DNA of 64,000 nt from Candidatus Methanohalarchaeum thermophilum (GCA_001914405.1 MSDW01000001.1:310001-374000), one strand, 5' to 3'. Positions 47,141 to 56,324 are shown, numbered from the stretch's first letter. Notes: a model not told the origin generated them from the letters alone. Numbers and translations are program-made.

Positions 47141-47773
47141 TTGAAAAAAGGATTCATAGCTTTTGGTTTATTGATTATTTTTTTGCTGCCACTTGCAACA
47201 GCAGCAGTGGATTTTGAAGAAGGTAAGGAAATATATGAGGATGATTGCCTCAGCTGCCATGGCCCTGAAGGAGCTGCAAAGAAAGGAGCAGCTGTAGATT
47301 TTTCAAGCCAAAACTACTGGGATAAAACTACTGAAGAAGAGGTAAAACAGATTATAAAGAACGGAAAGAATGGAATGCCAGCTTTTGATCTCACTTCAGA
47401 AGAAAATGAAAAGCTTGTTGAGTATATGAAAGCGATGGCCAAAAATGAATTAACTCAAAGAAACATGTTAATCCTTCATGGTATAACATTAGCCTTACTA
47501 TTAATTTTTCCTGCCTATTTTCATTTCGACAGTCTAAAAACTTGTTTAGCCTCTTCACTAATCTTGTCTGCTTCAGCTATACTAGGTTTTATAACTATCA
47601 TTGGTCCACTACAGTTCTTTACTATCTTTAATACAATTGTATTATTAATTACAGTGATATTTGCAATTTTATCAATAAAACAAAATGAATGGGTAAAGAA
47701 AAATTACTTAAAAGTATTAAGACCAATCGTCTTAGTTCTGTTTATCTACGGATTAACCTTAGTTTTTACCTAA
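47141..47773 (+). CDS. Membrane-anchored c-type cytochrome
   Basis: 211 aa. A signal peptide (about residues 1-21) leads to a monohaem cytochrome domain with CLSCHGPEGAAKKG (CxxCH) and a likely axial Met in KNGMPAFD. Four membrane helices follow (about 105-205). The haem domain faces outside. Such a fusion could pass electrons at the membrane, as in respiratory chains or cytochrome-containing methanogens. The start is a TTG after GGTGG. No other respiratory gene is adjacent, so the partner is unknown. tatA follows 160 bp downstream across a minimal element. Confidence 0.88.
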   Translation: MKKGFIAFGLLIIFLLPLATAAVDFEEGKEIYEDDCLSCHGPEGAAKKGAAVDFSSQNYWDKTTEEEVKQIIKNGKNGMPAFDLTSEENEKLVEYMKAMAKNELTQRNMLILHGITLALLLIFPAYFHFDSLKTCLASSLILSASAILGFITIIGPLQFFTIFNTIVLLITVIFAILSIKQNEWVKKNYLKVLRPIVLVLFIYGLTLVFT

Positions 47774-47818
47774 ACCAAAATTAAAGAAAATTAATCTCAA
47801 AAAATAATTTAAAAGCAA

Positions 47819-47880
47819 TTTTAACTTATTTGGTGAGAAATCCCCTTCCTAAAATCTCTGATTAGGTAGGGGTGGTTCAT
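47819..47880 (+). mobile_element. Minimal LE-RE element
   Basis: TTTTAACTTATTTGGTGAGA (LE), hairpin CCTAAAATCTCTGATTAGG, TAGGGGTGGTTCAT (RE). Between the cytochrome and tatA genes. Confidence 0.65.
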
Positions 47881-47933
47881 CTATAATCTCCAAGAAAATG
47901 TATTTATACAAATAAAATAAAGTTATAAATGAA

Positions 47934-48233
47934 ATGAATATACCAATACTTGTAGGCGGATTTATGGGTATGGGTGGTTCCGAGTGGATACTGATACTAG
48001 GAGCTATTATACTACTATTCGGAGCATCGAAAGTACCTGAAGTAGCTAGATCAATAGGACAGGCCTCAGGAGAATTTAAAAAAGCTAAAAATATGGCAGA
48101 AAGAGAAGCACAGGAAGCAAAACAAGATGTGATGGGTGAAACCCAAGAGAAGAGTCCAGAAAAACAACAAAAAACAAAAATGATGGATCAAGAAGAAAAA
48201 ACAGGAAAAAAAGAAGATAACCAGGAAAATTAA
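47934..48233 (+). CDS. tatA: Twin-arginine translocase subunit TatA
   Basis: 99 aa. One N-terminal helix with EWILILGAIILLFGASKVPE, then the amphipathic helix VARSIGQASGEFKKAKN and a charged tail rich in Gln, Glu and Lys. This is the pore-forming subunit that lets folded Tat substrates cross the membrane. tatC is not in the window. The binding protein at 48479-49537 carries a twin-arginine signal and is a likely client. Confidence 0.9.
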   Translation: MNIPILVGGFMGMGGSEWILILGAIILLFGASKVPEVARSIGQASGEFKKAKNMAEREAQEAKQDVMGETQEKSPEKQQKTKMMDQEEKTGKKEDNQEN

Positions 48234-48268
48234 ATTAACCCAAATAAAGACCCCAAAAAGCAAGTGAA

Positions 48269-48421
48269 TTAATGTAATTTTGTAGCAAAAAAATCAGATA
48301 AGCTAAGGTTTACAGGCCCTATTATTGTTATTAGGGTTATTAAGTAACCTAGTGTAAATATGTTAATGGATCTAAGATCAAGCTGTTTTACTATAGTGAT
48401 AGCTAGACAGAGAAGCCTAAC
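48269..48421 (-). other. Possible fragment of a membrane-protein ORF
   Basis: A minus-strand open frame encodes a hydrophobic peptide including SINIFTLGYLITLITIIGPV. No standard start codon lies at its beginning. It may be the 3' remnant of a lost gene. Low support. Confidence 0.22.
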
Positions 48422-48478
48422 ACTTTAGATAAAGAAATAATTTTGAGATAATATCTTTGATTTTTTAGATTTGATTTT

Positions 48479-49537
48479 TTAGATTTCTATGTCTCCAAAT
48501 AAATCAGGGGCTTCTTTTTGTATTGCCTTTTTGGTGTATTTGGTTTCAATGTATTTTGTAACGTCTAACTCTGGAAAGTCTTTGGACATCTTGTTTCTTC
48601 TGAAGTCGGCTGCTCTTTGGAGTATTTGATCATATTCAGAATGCCATGGGACAAAGCCATCTTCGTTACCTACTTCTGTTCTGCCTAGGACAACATTTAG
48701 TGCTCTTTTGGCTAGGGGTTTGTCTACTTGACCTGATTCGGCATTCGAAATCCATTCTGCTACTTGGTCAACATTATTGTGGATATATTTCAGAGCTCTT
48801 ACCATTGCGTTCATATAGTTTTGGACTGTATCCTCGTGGTTTTCTAAGTAACTATCTCTTACATAGATTGGACTTAATAAGTAGTAATCTGTTCCATATC
48901 CCCAGGAGAGTATGTCGATCCCAACATCTTCTTCTGCTCTTTCGATCCATGGATGCCAGAATACAGCTGCATCTGCAGTCCCTTGGCTTAGGGAAACAAC
49001 TGCGTTTTGTGGGCCTGAATTCATGAATTCTACATCTTTGAAGCTTAAATCTGTTTTATCTTGTATTACTTCCCTAATAAACCATTCTGCTGTACTACCT
49101 GTTGGAAAAGCTATAGTTTTGCCTTTTAAGTTGTTTATATTGACATCTGATGTTTCAGTGGTTGCAAAAGCATAAACTTTTTTACCTAGATCGTAATTGC
49201 CTATTATAGTTGTGTCTATGTTTTTGCTTAATACAGTTAAAGCTGGGAAGTTTCCACTTTGCCCAATATTGATAGCTCCTCTGGCATAGGCCTGCACTAC
49301 TTCAGCACCCCACGTACATTTAGTTGGCTTGATATCGAAATTGTATTTATCTGTGTAGTTTTTGTGTTTCATTACTTGGTAAGGTGCTTGTTGCCCAAGG
49401 GCGGGCGGTTGATAACCTAATTTCATTGCTGTTTTCTCATTACTGATACAACCTGAAAGTGGCCCTAACGAAGCAGCAGCTATTGAAGTACCAGATAACT
49501 TTAAAAAATCTCTTCTAGATAAATTATTTAGTTCCAT
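48479..49537 (-). CDS. NitT/TauT-type ABC transporter substrate-binding lipoprotein
   Basis: 352 aa. The N-terminus has the twin-arginine motif SRRDFLKLSG and a lipobox ending in LSGC, so it should be Tat-exported and lipid-anchored outside the membrane. The mature part follows the SsuA/TauA-like fold: GAINIGQSGNFPALTVL, IAFPTGSTAEWFIREVI and ADAAVFWHPWIERA. Substrate class is nitrate, sulfonate, thiamine precursor or similar; sequence does not decide. Last gene of the operon after permease and ATPase. Confidence 0.87.
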   Translation of the reverse strand: MELNNLSRRDFLKLSGTSIAAASLGPLSGCISNEKTAMKLGYQPPALGQQAPYQVMKHKNYTDKYNFDIKPTKCTWGAEVVQAYARGAINIGQSGNFPALTVLSKNIDTTIIGNYDLGKKVYAFATTETSDVNINNLKGKTIAFPTGSTAEWFIREVIQDKTDLSFKDVEFMNSGPQNAVVSLSQGTADAAVFWHPWIERAEEDVGIDILSWGYGTDYYLLSPIYVRDSYLENHEDTVQNYMNAMVRALKYIHNNVDQVAEWISNAESGQVDKPLAKRALNVVLGRTEVGNEDGFVPWHSEYDQILQRAADFRRNKMSKDFPELDVTKYIETKYTKKAIQKEAPDLFGDIEI

Positions 49538-49573
49538 AACTAATTAATCCTCCTTAAAGCTAGAAAAGTAATT

Positions 49574-50371
49574 TTAAGCTATATTCATACTTTGTTTTCC
49601 TTCTTCTTTTAGAATGGAGCCTATATCTTTTTTAAATCTAATAAACTCTTCTTTAGACCTATCTGGATATTTATCTCGTCTGGGTCTCTCTAAATTGACT
49701 TCGGATATATCTCGGAAGCTACCTGGTCTATTGGTCATTACTCCTATTCTATCAGATAGAAAAGTAGCTTCCTCTATATCGTGCGTAATAAATATTATCG
49801 TTTTTTCAGTATCTTCCCAGAGCCTCTCTAGCTCTTCTTGTAGTATCTCTTTGGTAATTTCGTCTAATCCACCAAAGGGTTCATCCATTAATAGGACCTT
49901 GGGATCATTTGCTAAGGATCTAACTAAAGCTACTCTAGCCTTCATTCCACCAGAAAGTTGATGAATAAAACTATCTTTAAACTTTTCTAATCCAACAGCG
50001 CTCAGATAATTGTTAACAGTTCTTTTAATTTCTTTTTTATCATTATTACTTAATTTAAGCCCATATGCCACATTTTCTTTAACCGTCATCCAAGGAAAGA
50101 GACCTAACTCTTGAAAAACTACTCCTCTTTCAGCACTAGGTTTATTTATTGGTTCACCATCCTGTTTGACTTCTCCATTGGTTTTATCAACTAAACCAGC
50201 GATGATATGAAGAAGTGTACTTTTACCACAGCCGCTTGGACCTATTATTGAAAAAAATTCTCCTTCTTTAATATCTAATGAAACATCTCTTAAAGCTACA
50301 GTTTCCTCTTCAGCTTGACGATATACTTTGTCTAAATCACTAATCTCTATTTTTGGGCTACCTTTTTCCAT
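49574..50371 (-). CDS. NitT/TauT-type ABC transporter ATPase
   Basis: 265 aa. Walker A IIGPSGCGKSTLLHIIAGL, Q-loop VFQELGLFPWMTV, signature LSGGMKARVALVRSL, Walker B VLLMDEPFGGLDEIT and the switch His in IFITHDIEEA. It powers the importer formed with the genes on either side, and overlaps the permease by 14 bp. Confidence 0.95.
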   Translation of the reverse strand: MEKGSPKIEISDLDKVYRQAEEETVALRDVSLDIKEGEFFSIIGPSGCGKSTLLHIIAGLVDKTNGEVKQDGEPINKPSAERGVVFQELGLFPWMTVKENVAYGLKLSNNDKKEIKRTVNNYLSAVGLEKFKDSFIHQLSGGMKARVALVRSLANDPKVLLMDEPFGGLDEITKEILQEELERLWEDTEKTIIFITHDIEEATFLSDRIGVMTNRPGSFRDISEVNLERPRRDKYPDRSKEEFIRFKKDIGSILKEEGKQSMNIA

Positions 50372-51122
50372 TACTTGGCCTCCAATTTAGAGCTCTATCT
50401 TCGATTAACCTGAAGATCTGATTAGTTACTAAACCAATTCCACCAATAACAGCCATACCTACTAATACGGTTTTTAGATCAAATGCTACTTTATAAGCTT
50501 GGAAAATTAAGAAACCAAGACCTGAATTAGCTCCTATCATCTCAGCAGCTACTACAGTCATCCAGCCGATCCCCCAGCCGGTTCTTAAACCGGTAAATAT
50601 TGAAGGCATTGCACCAGGAATAACGATATCTCTTAAGATATCTCTATTATCTGCTCCTAAAGTCTTGGCAGCATTAATTCTTGTTCCTTCGATACCTCTA
50701 ACTCCACTGATTGTGTTAAGCAAAATAGGGAAAAAGGCACCAAGGAAAATAACAAAAGAATTATAAACTATTCCAACACCAAACCAAGCTAAAGCTAGAG
50801 GAATCCATGCAATAGGAGGTATCGGCCGTATTAACTCGACTATAACATTAGAATAATGCTTAAAAGCATCGAACCAGCCTATTAACAAACCAAGTCCAAC
50901 TCCAGCTAAACTTGCAATCGCAAAACCAGAAAAAACTCTAATCAAACTTAAAAGAGAAGACCTGAATATGGCACCAGACTTTAACAAACTAACAAATTGA
51001 ATGAAAGTTCCAATTGGACCAGGTAATAAAAAATCAGGCAGTACATCAATAAAAGCCACGAACCACCAAAAGATCACTAAAAAAGATAAAGTCATCAAGC
51101 TTCTAAAATATTTTTTTTCCAA
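50358..51122 (-). CDS. NitT/TauT-type ABC transporter permease
   Basis: 254 aa with about six helices. The BPD_transp_1 coupling motif is AAKTLGADNRDILRDIVIPG, before AMPSIFTGLRTGWGIGW. IRPIPPIAWIPLALAWFG is typical of SsuC/TauC-like permeases. First gene of the operon; its promoter must lie in 51123-51363. Confidence 0.93.
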   Translation of the reverse strand: MEKKYFRSLMTLSFLVIFWWFVAFIDVLPDFLLPGPIGTFIQFVSLLKSGAIFRSSLLSLIRVFSGFAIASLAGVGLGLLIGWFDAFKHYSNVIVELIRPIPPIAWIPLALAWFGVGIVYNSFVIFLGAFFPILLNTISGVRGIEGTRINAAKTLGADNRDILRDIVIPGAMPSIFTGLRTGWGIGWMTVVAAEMIGANSGLGFLIFQAYKVAFDLKTVLVGMAVIGGIGLVTNQIFRLIEDRALNWRPSNGKR

Positions 51123-51363
51123 TAATTAGTCCCTCCAAGTTAATTATTTATTTAATAAAACGAGGTATAAAGCTGAAAATGATCACTTAAAATTGACAAT
51201 AAAATTCCAATTTTCCAACCTTAAAAAAGTGGTGCCCATAGAAAAATCAAAACCAATAAGACTAGTAAAAAACTAAAACAAGATACAGATAAAAAACAAA
51301 AGAGAGTATTAATTATTTTCAAAACCTTTTTTTAAAATTATGTATTTTTTAGGTATGTTTGTC

Positions 51364-51822
51364 TTTTATCTCTTTGTGGGTTTGTAAGGGAGCAGCATAG
51401 ACTCTTTCCTAAATCTCTGATTTAGAGAGAGGATACACGTATTCTCTTACACCATAAATGTTAAATAGCTCCAACACCAGCTAAATGTTGGCAGTTAGGT
51501 GTTCTGACCCATCAGACGAACGTGGCCACCTAAATTGGTTCAATCTGGCCAAAAAAATACCTGGGTAATCCCGAAACAGCTTGGGAGTAGGGGTCTTAGT
51601 GGTTGATGTGGAGCAACCATTGAGGAATAAGAGTAGCCACTGTGGCTAATATAGGGCCTTCTTTGCCTTTGCCTTAGCCCTCCAGCCCTTTCTCAAAGCG
51701 CAAGTTCCCTTACTGACTGGGGTTATGAGACAAGCCCAGTTAACAAGGTAAACTCCAACCTGGATAAGGCCCGCAAGGAAGCACGCTTCCTAAATCCTTG
51801 ATTTAGGTAGGAGTCACCTCAC
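51364..51822 (+). mobile_element. Family A element
   Basis: LE: TTTTATCTCTTTGTGGG with GGGAGCAGCATAG and hairpin CCTAAATCTCTGATTTAG. The body has GGGAGTAGGGGTCTTAGTGG, GTTCCCTTACTGACTGGGG and ATGAGACAAGCC. RE: hairpin CCTAAATCCTTGATTTAGG, TAGGAGTCACCTCAC. The RE contains the stop of the gene at 51814. Confidence 0.75.
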
Positions 51823-52515
51823 TTGTTTAAATTCCTTTATATTGTAAATCTCTTTTTCTTCTTTAGTTAATTCGATTTTTGAAAGATCGTAACTTATATT
51901 TTCGCCAAAGTTTTTGCTATATCTACTATAAAAAACTCTTTTGTATATTCTTTCTTTTTCCTTCTTGTTCATACCCCATTTGGCTAACCATACCTCTGAA
52001 TCTACTTGATTAATTTCATGGCTTAATCTAAGTGCTTCATAGAAACTATCAGGGTTATCTTCGTGAATTATTTCCCTTAAACCGGTTTTTTCTTTATACC
52101 AATCTTCTGAAACATATCCAATGAAAATATTTGCTTCAAATACCTCAGGCAATCGACTACCTAAATATCTACGAGCTTCAGGTTTTTCTAGTTCATCAAT
52201 ACCCCTAAAATTTACTTCGTGAGGACTTAGTACATCGCTATATCTATTATCCCAAATAATTACTTCTTCAGGATCAAAAATAGTGTTTTCAGTCCCGGAG
52301 TTAATTACGACAACTTTTTTAGGTTCAATATCCGCCATCTCTAATTGTTCCTCGTATCTGCTAAGTAATTTATATGGCGTTTTTTCTCTTAATTCACTTT
52401 CATCGATTTTTTCATCAGCATCAATTAAAGAATGAACATTTGCTCTTAGTTTACCTGGAAAACCTAGCACCCCATACACTGAGGGGTCTATGTTATTGTA
52501 TCTAGCGCACAACAT
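51814..52515 (-). CDS. Protein of unknown function
   Basis: 233 aa, not recognised. It is soluble and acidic. Notable segments are VVVINSGTENTIFDPEEVII, IWDNRYSDVLSPHEV and RRYLGSRLPEVFEANIFIGY; the C-terminus is rich in Lys, Glu and Tyr. It begins MLCARYNNIDPSVYGVLGFP. A family D element lies immediately upstream, overlapping where its promoter should be, and the end of a family A element supplies its TGA. It is therefore framed on both sides by mobile elements. Confidence 0.7.
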   Translation of the reverse strand: MLCARYNNIDPSVYGVLGFPGKLRANVHSLIDADEKIDESELREKTPYKLLSRYEEQLEMADIEPKKVVVINSGTENTIFDPEEVIIWDNRYSDVLSPHEVNFRGIDELEKPEARRYLGSRLPEVFEANIFIGYVSEDWYKEKTGLREIIHEDNPDSFYEALRLSHEINQVDSEVWLAKWGMNKKEKERIYKRVFYSRYSKNFGENISYDLSKIELTKEEKEIYNIKEFKQVR

Positions 52516-52519
52516 GAAT

Positions 52520-52944
52520 ATTAACTCCTTTGAGAGCTTGAGAGATCAGTAAGTCCTCTTTCTTTAGGTAGGAGGATGTACAGATTCTCTCTTTTATAAT
52601 ATCTGTAGGTAGTGAAATTAATATTATTATTGTTGGGTTCACGGTAAGCTCCGAGTTTCCAAGCTGGTTGGAAGCGTTAGGGCGGTGAGGGACTGAATCC
52701 TCCACCGAATATAGGCAAAGCATCTAATGTGAACGAGGAGGCCTCTGTGGCAGGGCTCGAAACCACTACCGTTGACCCAACCTCTGTACTGGTATTCCGG
52801 TAAAAAGTTGGTGAGGTAGATAGGTAACTGTTTAGGATGGCTATGAAGAGAAAGTCTCTCTTAACGCCACTTTCACTGGTATCCTGAAACCAGATGGCAC
52901 GAGTGAATGGATGAAAGCCTCTTTCTTCAGAAAGAGGATGTCAC
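52520..52944 (+). mobile_element. Family D element, copy 1
   Basis: The LE region has TTTCTTTAGGTAGGAGGATG. The body has GGTAAGCTCCGAGT and GGCCTCTGTGGCAGGGCTC. The RE has GTGAATGGATGAAAGCC, perfect hairpin CCTCTTTCTTCAGAAAGAGG and ATGTCAC. Partner copy at 60738-61107. Confidence 0.7.
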
Positions 52945-52959
52945 ATTAAGCAAAGATAA

Positions 52960-53030
52960 GTGAAGTGCCTCCAATCTAAATCAAAGATTTTGAGGGGAGG
53001 ATTTCCTGTGGGCCTGATCTCTGGGAGGAG
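52960..53030 (-). mobile_element. Right-end fragment of a family A element
   Basis: GTGAAGTGCCTCC, hairpin around ATCTAAATCAAAGATTTTGA, then TTTCCTGTGGGCCTGATC and GGGAGGAG as at the start of the copies at 38 and 30149. Truncated where the family E element begins. Confidence 0.55.
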
Positions 53031-53359
53031 TTTTGGTTATCTTAATGGGTCGCTAAAGACCTTCGCCCTTTGGGGCGGGGAGACAGCGATCCTTGTATCC
53101 AACAAACTTGGATGTGAGTTTAACAGACTTAAATCTAAGTCGGGTCGTGTTGACAAGCCTTGGGACAAAGCCTCTCTCTATCGGCTTTTTGGTTCGATAG
53201 GTAGGAAGTCGGTGATGTGGAGCGGGAACCGTCTACAATGCCTATGACATGACAGTTTGGTGGCCTGTTATGGTATTTCCCTTGGCATTGCCTTAACCGT
53301 GGGCTGAAAGAGTGGGAATGGAGGGAAGTTCGGTTCTTTTAGGGCGGAGAGGATGTCAC
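53031..53359 (+). mobile_element. Family E element, copy 1
   Basis: LE: TTATCTTAATGGGTCGC with GCCCTTTGGGGC hairpin. The body has TCGGTGATGTGGAGCGGGAA and GGCATTGCCTTAACC. RE: GGGAATGGAGGGAAG, a hairpin around TTCTTTTAGGGCGGAG and AGGATGTCAC. The end resembles 57750-57854. Confidence 0.65.
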
Positions 53360-53599
53360 TTTGCTCTAAATGAATCAAAAAACTTAGATTTAATTTTTCA
53401 TGGTTTGGGCCTAAGAACCTATTATCTTCTTTTTGTGGGCTAAGAAACTTAAAAAAACAAATAGGGGATATCTGAGTAAATCTATTTTTTAGTTATATTT
53501 CAATAAATCTTAGATATTTAGGATAAAAATTATTCTGTTTTTAGGTAATATTAGCTAATTAAAAACTTATAGGAATTGCTAAAGAATTTAAACGTGGTT

Positions 53600-53619
53600 A
53601 ATACGGACTCGGAGTAATT
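53600..53619. other. Distal attachment site of a tRNA-Arg island
   Basis: It matches 17 of 20 bases with 56381-56400, the 3' end of tRNA-Arg and four bases beyond. The tightest core is CTCCG(A/G)GTCCGTATT on the minus strand. The integrase pseudogene starts about 80 bp inside. Confidence 0.6.
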
Positions 53620-53700
53620 ACCCATTGGGCTTCAAAATCACTTATTTAAGTAGGTAGAAACAAAAACAAAACAAAGAAAAGAGCTGGTCCAAATATACCC

Positions 53701-54884
53701 ATGCTAGATTATGACAAAAAAGTAAAAAGACATCTAGAACAAATCAAAGAAATACAGACACACAAAAACAATAAAACATTATTCAAAGACTTTAATAGGT
53801 TCTTACATGCCAAAAACCACAGCAATGCACATATAGATAAGTTATTGAGTGAATTAAAGTTAATGATGAAACAATTCAGCTTTAATTTCCAAGAAACAAC
53901 TAGAGAAGACATGGAAACAATAGTTGGATGGATCAATCAAAGAAACGTAAGCGATGCAACTAAACGACAATACAAAATCACATTAAAGAAATTCTATAAG
54001 TGGCTTAACGATGGGAAATATCCTAAAAAAGTAGAGTGGTTTGAAACAACTAGCCAGAGAAAAAAAGAAAAACTCCCAGAACAATTTCTAGGAGAAGAAG
54101 CCATAAAAAAGATGCTTGAAGCAGCAAATAACCCAAGAGACAAAGCCTTTATTGCTCTATTATGGGAGTCAGGAGCAAGAATGGGAGAACTACATGACAT
54201 GACGGTTGGATCCATAGAAAACACCGAAAACGGCATGAAAGCAACCATATATGGGGAAACAGGGCCAAGAAGACTAACATTGATTGAATCGGTTCCCTAT
54301 ATCAATACCTGGATAGAAGCACATCCAGATAATGATAATAAAGATTCTCCATTATGGATTAATATTGGAAACACTAATCCCGGACAAAAAAGCGGTTACT
54401 GAACCCTCTATAATATGCTAAAAGATACTGCAGAAAGAGCTGGGGTAAATAAACCAGTTAATCCTCATCAATTCCGGCACTCTTGGGCACTTATTTAGCT
54501 AATGAATTTACTGAAGCCCAGATGTGTGAGTGGTTTGGTTGGAAACAGGGAAGTGATATGCCAGCTAAATACGTGCATTTATCTGGAAGAGACATAGATA
54601 AGAGTTATAAGCAACTTCATGGAGTTGTTGAGGAAGAGGAAAAAGAGAGCGAATTAACTCCAATAGAGTGCCCTAGATGCGATAACACTAATCCACATGA
54701 TGCTAAGTTATGTAGCTATTGCGGCCAACCCTTCGATCATGAAACAGCAATAGAAATAGAAGAAGGAGAGGAAAAAGCCAGGGAAGCTGCATCAATGGAG
54801 ACAATTCAAGAAACCATGAAGGAATTACAAAAAACAATACAGAAACAGCAGGAAGAGATCCAGGAACTCCAAAATAATCAATGA
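53701..54884 (+). pseudogene. Tyrosine recombinase (integrase) pseudogene with zinc-ribbon tail
   Basis: An N-terminal SAM-like DNA-binding domain (about 20-110) and a catalytic domain. Catalytic residues visible are Arg in ESGARMGELHDM, HxxR in HQFRHSW and the likely nucleophile Tyr in AKYVHLSGRD. A TGA at 54400 interrupts after KSGY, and one base is missing near 54480 within HSWA-TYLANEF. The C-terminus carries a zinc ribbon CPRCDNTNPHDAKLCSYCG and a coiled coil. It probably integrated this island at tRNA-Arg. Confidence 0.85.
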
Positions 54885-54898
54885 GATAATTTAAAGAA

Positions 54899-55315
54899 AT
54901 GGCTCTTAGAGTTGTCTTAGATACTAATGTATTGGTTTCTTCTTTTTTAGGAACTGGTCCACCAGATAAGTTAATGAATAAGATTGAAGAGAGAGAAATA
55001 ATTTCAGTTACTAGTTTAGAAATAATTGAAGAACTCAAAGATGTCTTAGATAGAGACAAGATCCCAGTTAATGAAAAAGAAAAGGAATTATTCCTTGATA
55101 GATTCTTGTTACTTAGTGAGGTAGTGGATCCATTTGACATTGACCTAGATGTTGTTGAAGAGGACCAAGACGACAATAAGTTCCTAGAATGTGCATTAAA
55201 GGGAGACTGTAGTTACTTGGTGAGTGGTGATTCACATCTATTGGATCTAAAAGAATTCAAAGGAATCAAGATCTTGGATCCTAGAGGGTTCCTGGAAAAA
55301 ACAAAAAAAGATTAA
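54899..55315 (+). CDS. PIN-domain toxin-like ribonuclease
   Basis: 138 aa. Acidic residues of the PIN site: Asp in VVLDTNVLVSSFLG, Glu in EIIEELKDVL, Asp in EDQDDNKFLECAL and Asp in SYLVSGDSHLLDL. Family is the toxin-type PIN (COG1569). It starts 14 bp after the integrase frame and is followed by an AbrB-type gene, so the two form a probable toxin-antitoxin pair with toxin first. Confidence 0.85.
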   Translation: MALRVVLDTNVLVSSFLGTGPPDKLMNKIEEREIISVTSLEIIEELKDVLDRDKIPVNEKEKELFLDRFLLLSEVVDPFDIDLDVVEEDQDDNKFLECALKGDCSYLVSGDSHLLDLKEFKGIKILDPRGFLEKTKKD

Positions 55316-55329
55316 TCCCTATCTTAATT

Positions 55330-55354
55330 TTAAGATAAGACTTATTTATCTTAA
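55330..55354. promoter_or_regulatory. Palindromic operator before the AbrB gene
   Basis: A perfect 9-bp inverted repeat, TTAAGATAA and TTATCTTAA, with a 7-bp spacer that overlaps a TATA-like TTATTTATC. It lies 28 bp before the ATG. It is a good candidate for autoregulation by the AbrB-type protein. Confidence 0.6.
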
Positions 55355-55382
55355 GAACTCATTAAGTAATAGGTAGGTTAAT

Positions 55383-55652
55383 ATGAGTGAAGTTGACTTA
55401 ATCACTATGTCCTCAAGAGGCCAAATAAGCATTCCCTCAGAAATGAGAAAAAAAATGGACCTAACAAAGGGATCCAAATTATTAGTTTACCAAAAAAACA
55501 ATGAACTCTACCTAAGAAAAATTGATCCAGAGGCCCTAGAAAAGAGTTTTAGTGAAATACTGGAACCAATTCAAGAAAGATCAAAAGAAAAGGGTTTAAG
55601 TCCAAAAGATGCCGAGGACTTAGTTAGAGAAACAAGAAAACAAAAACAATAA
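55383..55652 (+). CDS. AbrB/SpoVT-type antitoxin-like protein
   Basis: 89 aa. The N-terminal swapped-hairpin domain is ITMSSRGQISIPSEMRKKM then LTKGSKLLVYQKNNELYLRK; the C-terminal tail is helical and charged (LSPKDAEDLVRETRKQ), as in antitoxins that wrap a toxin. It has its own promoter and palindrome and follows the PIN gene. Confidence 0.87.
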   Translation: MSEVDLITMSSRGQISIPSEMRKKMDLTKGSKLLVYQKNNELYLRKIDPEALEKSFSEILEPIQERSKEKGLSPKDAEDLVRETRKQKQ

Positions 55653-56136
55653 CCCAATTACTTTTAGATCTTTTTATTATATCGATATAATTTTTTTCGA
55701 ACCAACCCACTCCTATATATAAAATAAATAGATATATTCCTAGAAAAATAGTTTAATTGAAATACAAGAACTAAGAAAATAAAATAAATAGATTTACTTT
55801 AACCTAAATCAATAATAGATCCGTGTCTTTTTAGATCTATACATGTTTACTAGGTGGGTAGAGCCAAATAAACCGAAAGAAACAGGGGGCTTTTCTTTAT
55901 AAACCCTATATTTTCCTATATATCTGTTTTATGCTCTATTTATTTGGTTTATGTGAGTTAAGGTAAATTCTATATAGTTATTTCTAAATCCTATATGTTT
56001 CCCTAGTTTTTTCTTTGGATTTATTGTTGCAAACTCTCTATACCTTGCACCATGGATCCCTCGGAAACAGTAGGAGAGAGGGCAAAAAGAAAGAAGAATA
56101 GATAAAGTGGATCCTTTGGTGGTTGGGTCTTTTTTG
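55653..56136. other. Island spacer without gene
   Basis: About 480 AT-rich bases. AAAATAAATAGAT occurs twice near 55725 and 55780. The block CTATACCTTGCACCATGGATC near 56040 is shared with 9000. No gene seen. Confidence 0.45.
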
Positions 56137-56324
56137 TTATTTTTGTTTTAGGAATAGGCCACCACTTTGGTAACTAAAATCTATTTCGTCACCTTTCTTC
56201 CATCCAAGGCCTTCGACCATGTCTTTTGGTAGAATTATTTGGTAGCTTCCATCCTTTTTTTGTTGCAATTTTCTAGATCCCAAAGTTACCACCATCAATA
56301 TCTATATAGAACTTGATATAAAAA
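56137..56324 (-). pseudogene. AbrB-like domain remnant next to tRNA-Arg
   Basis: Minus-strand frame with DGSYQIILPKDMVEGLGWKK and SGGLFLKQK, closely matching the remnant at 9062-9241. A frameshift near 56275 separates a short N-terminal stretch (FYIDIDGGN), and no clear start codon is present. It lies inside the island, 60 bp from the tRNA end. Confidence 0.55.

Noticed and set aside
54400-54402. In-frame TGA in the integrase as a selenocysteine codon
   Set aside because: The gene also has a missing base 80 bp later and no catalytic Cys is expected there. A decayed gene is simpler.
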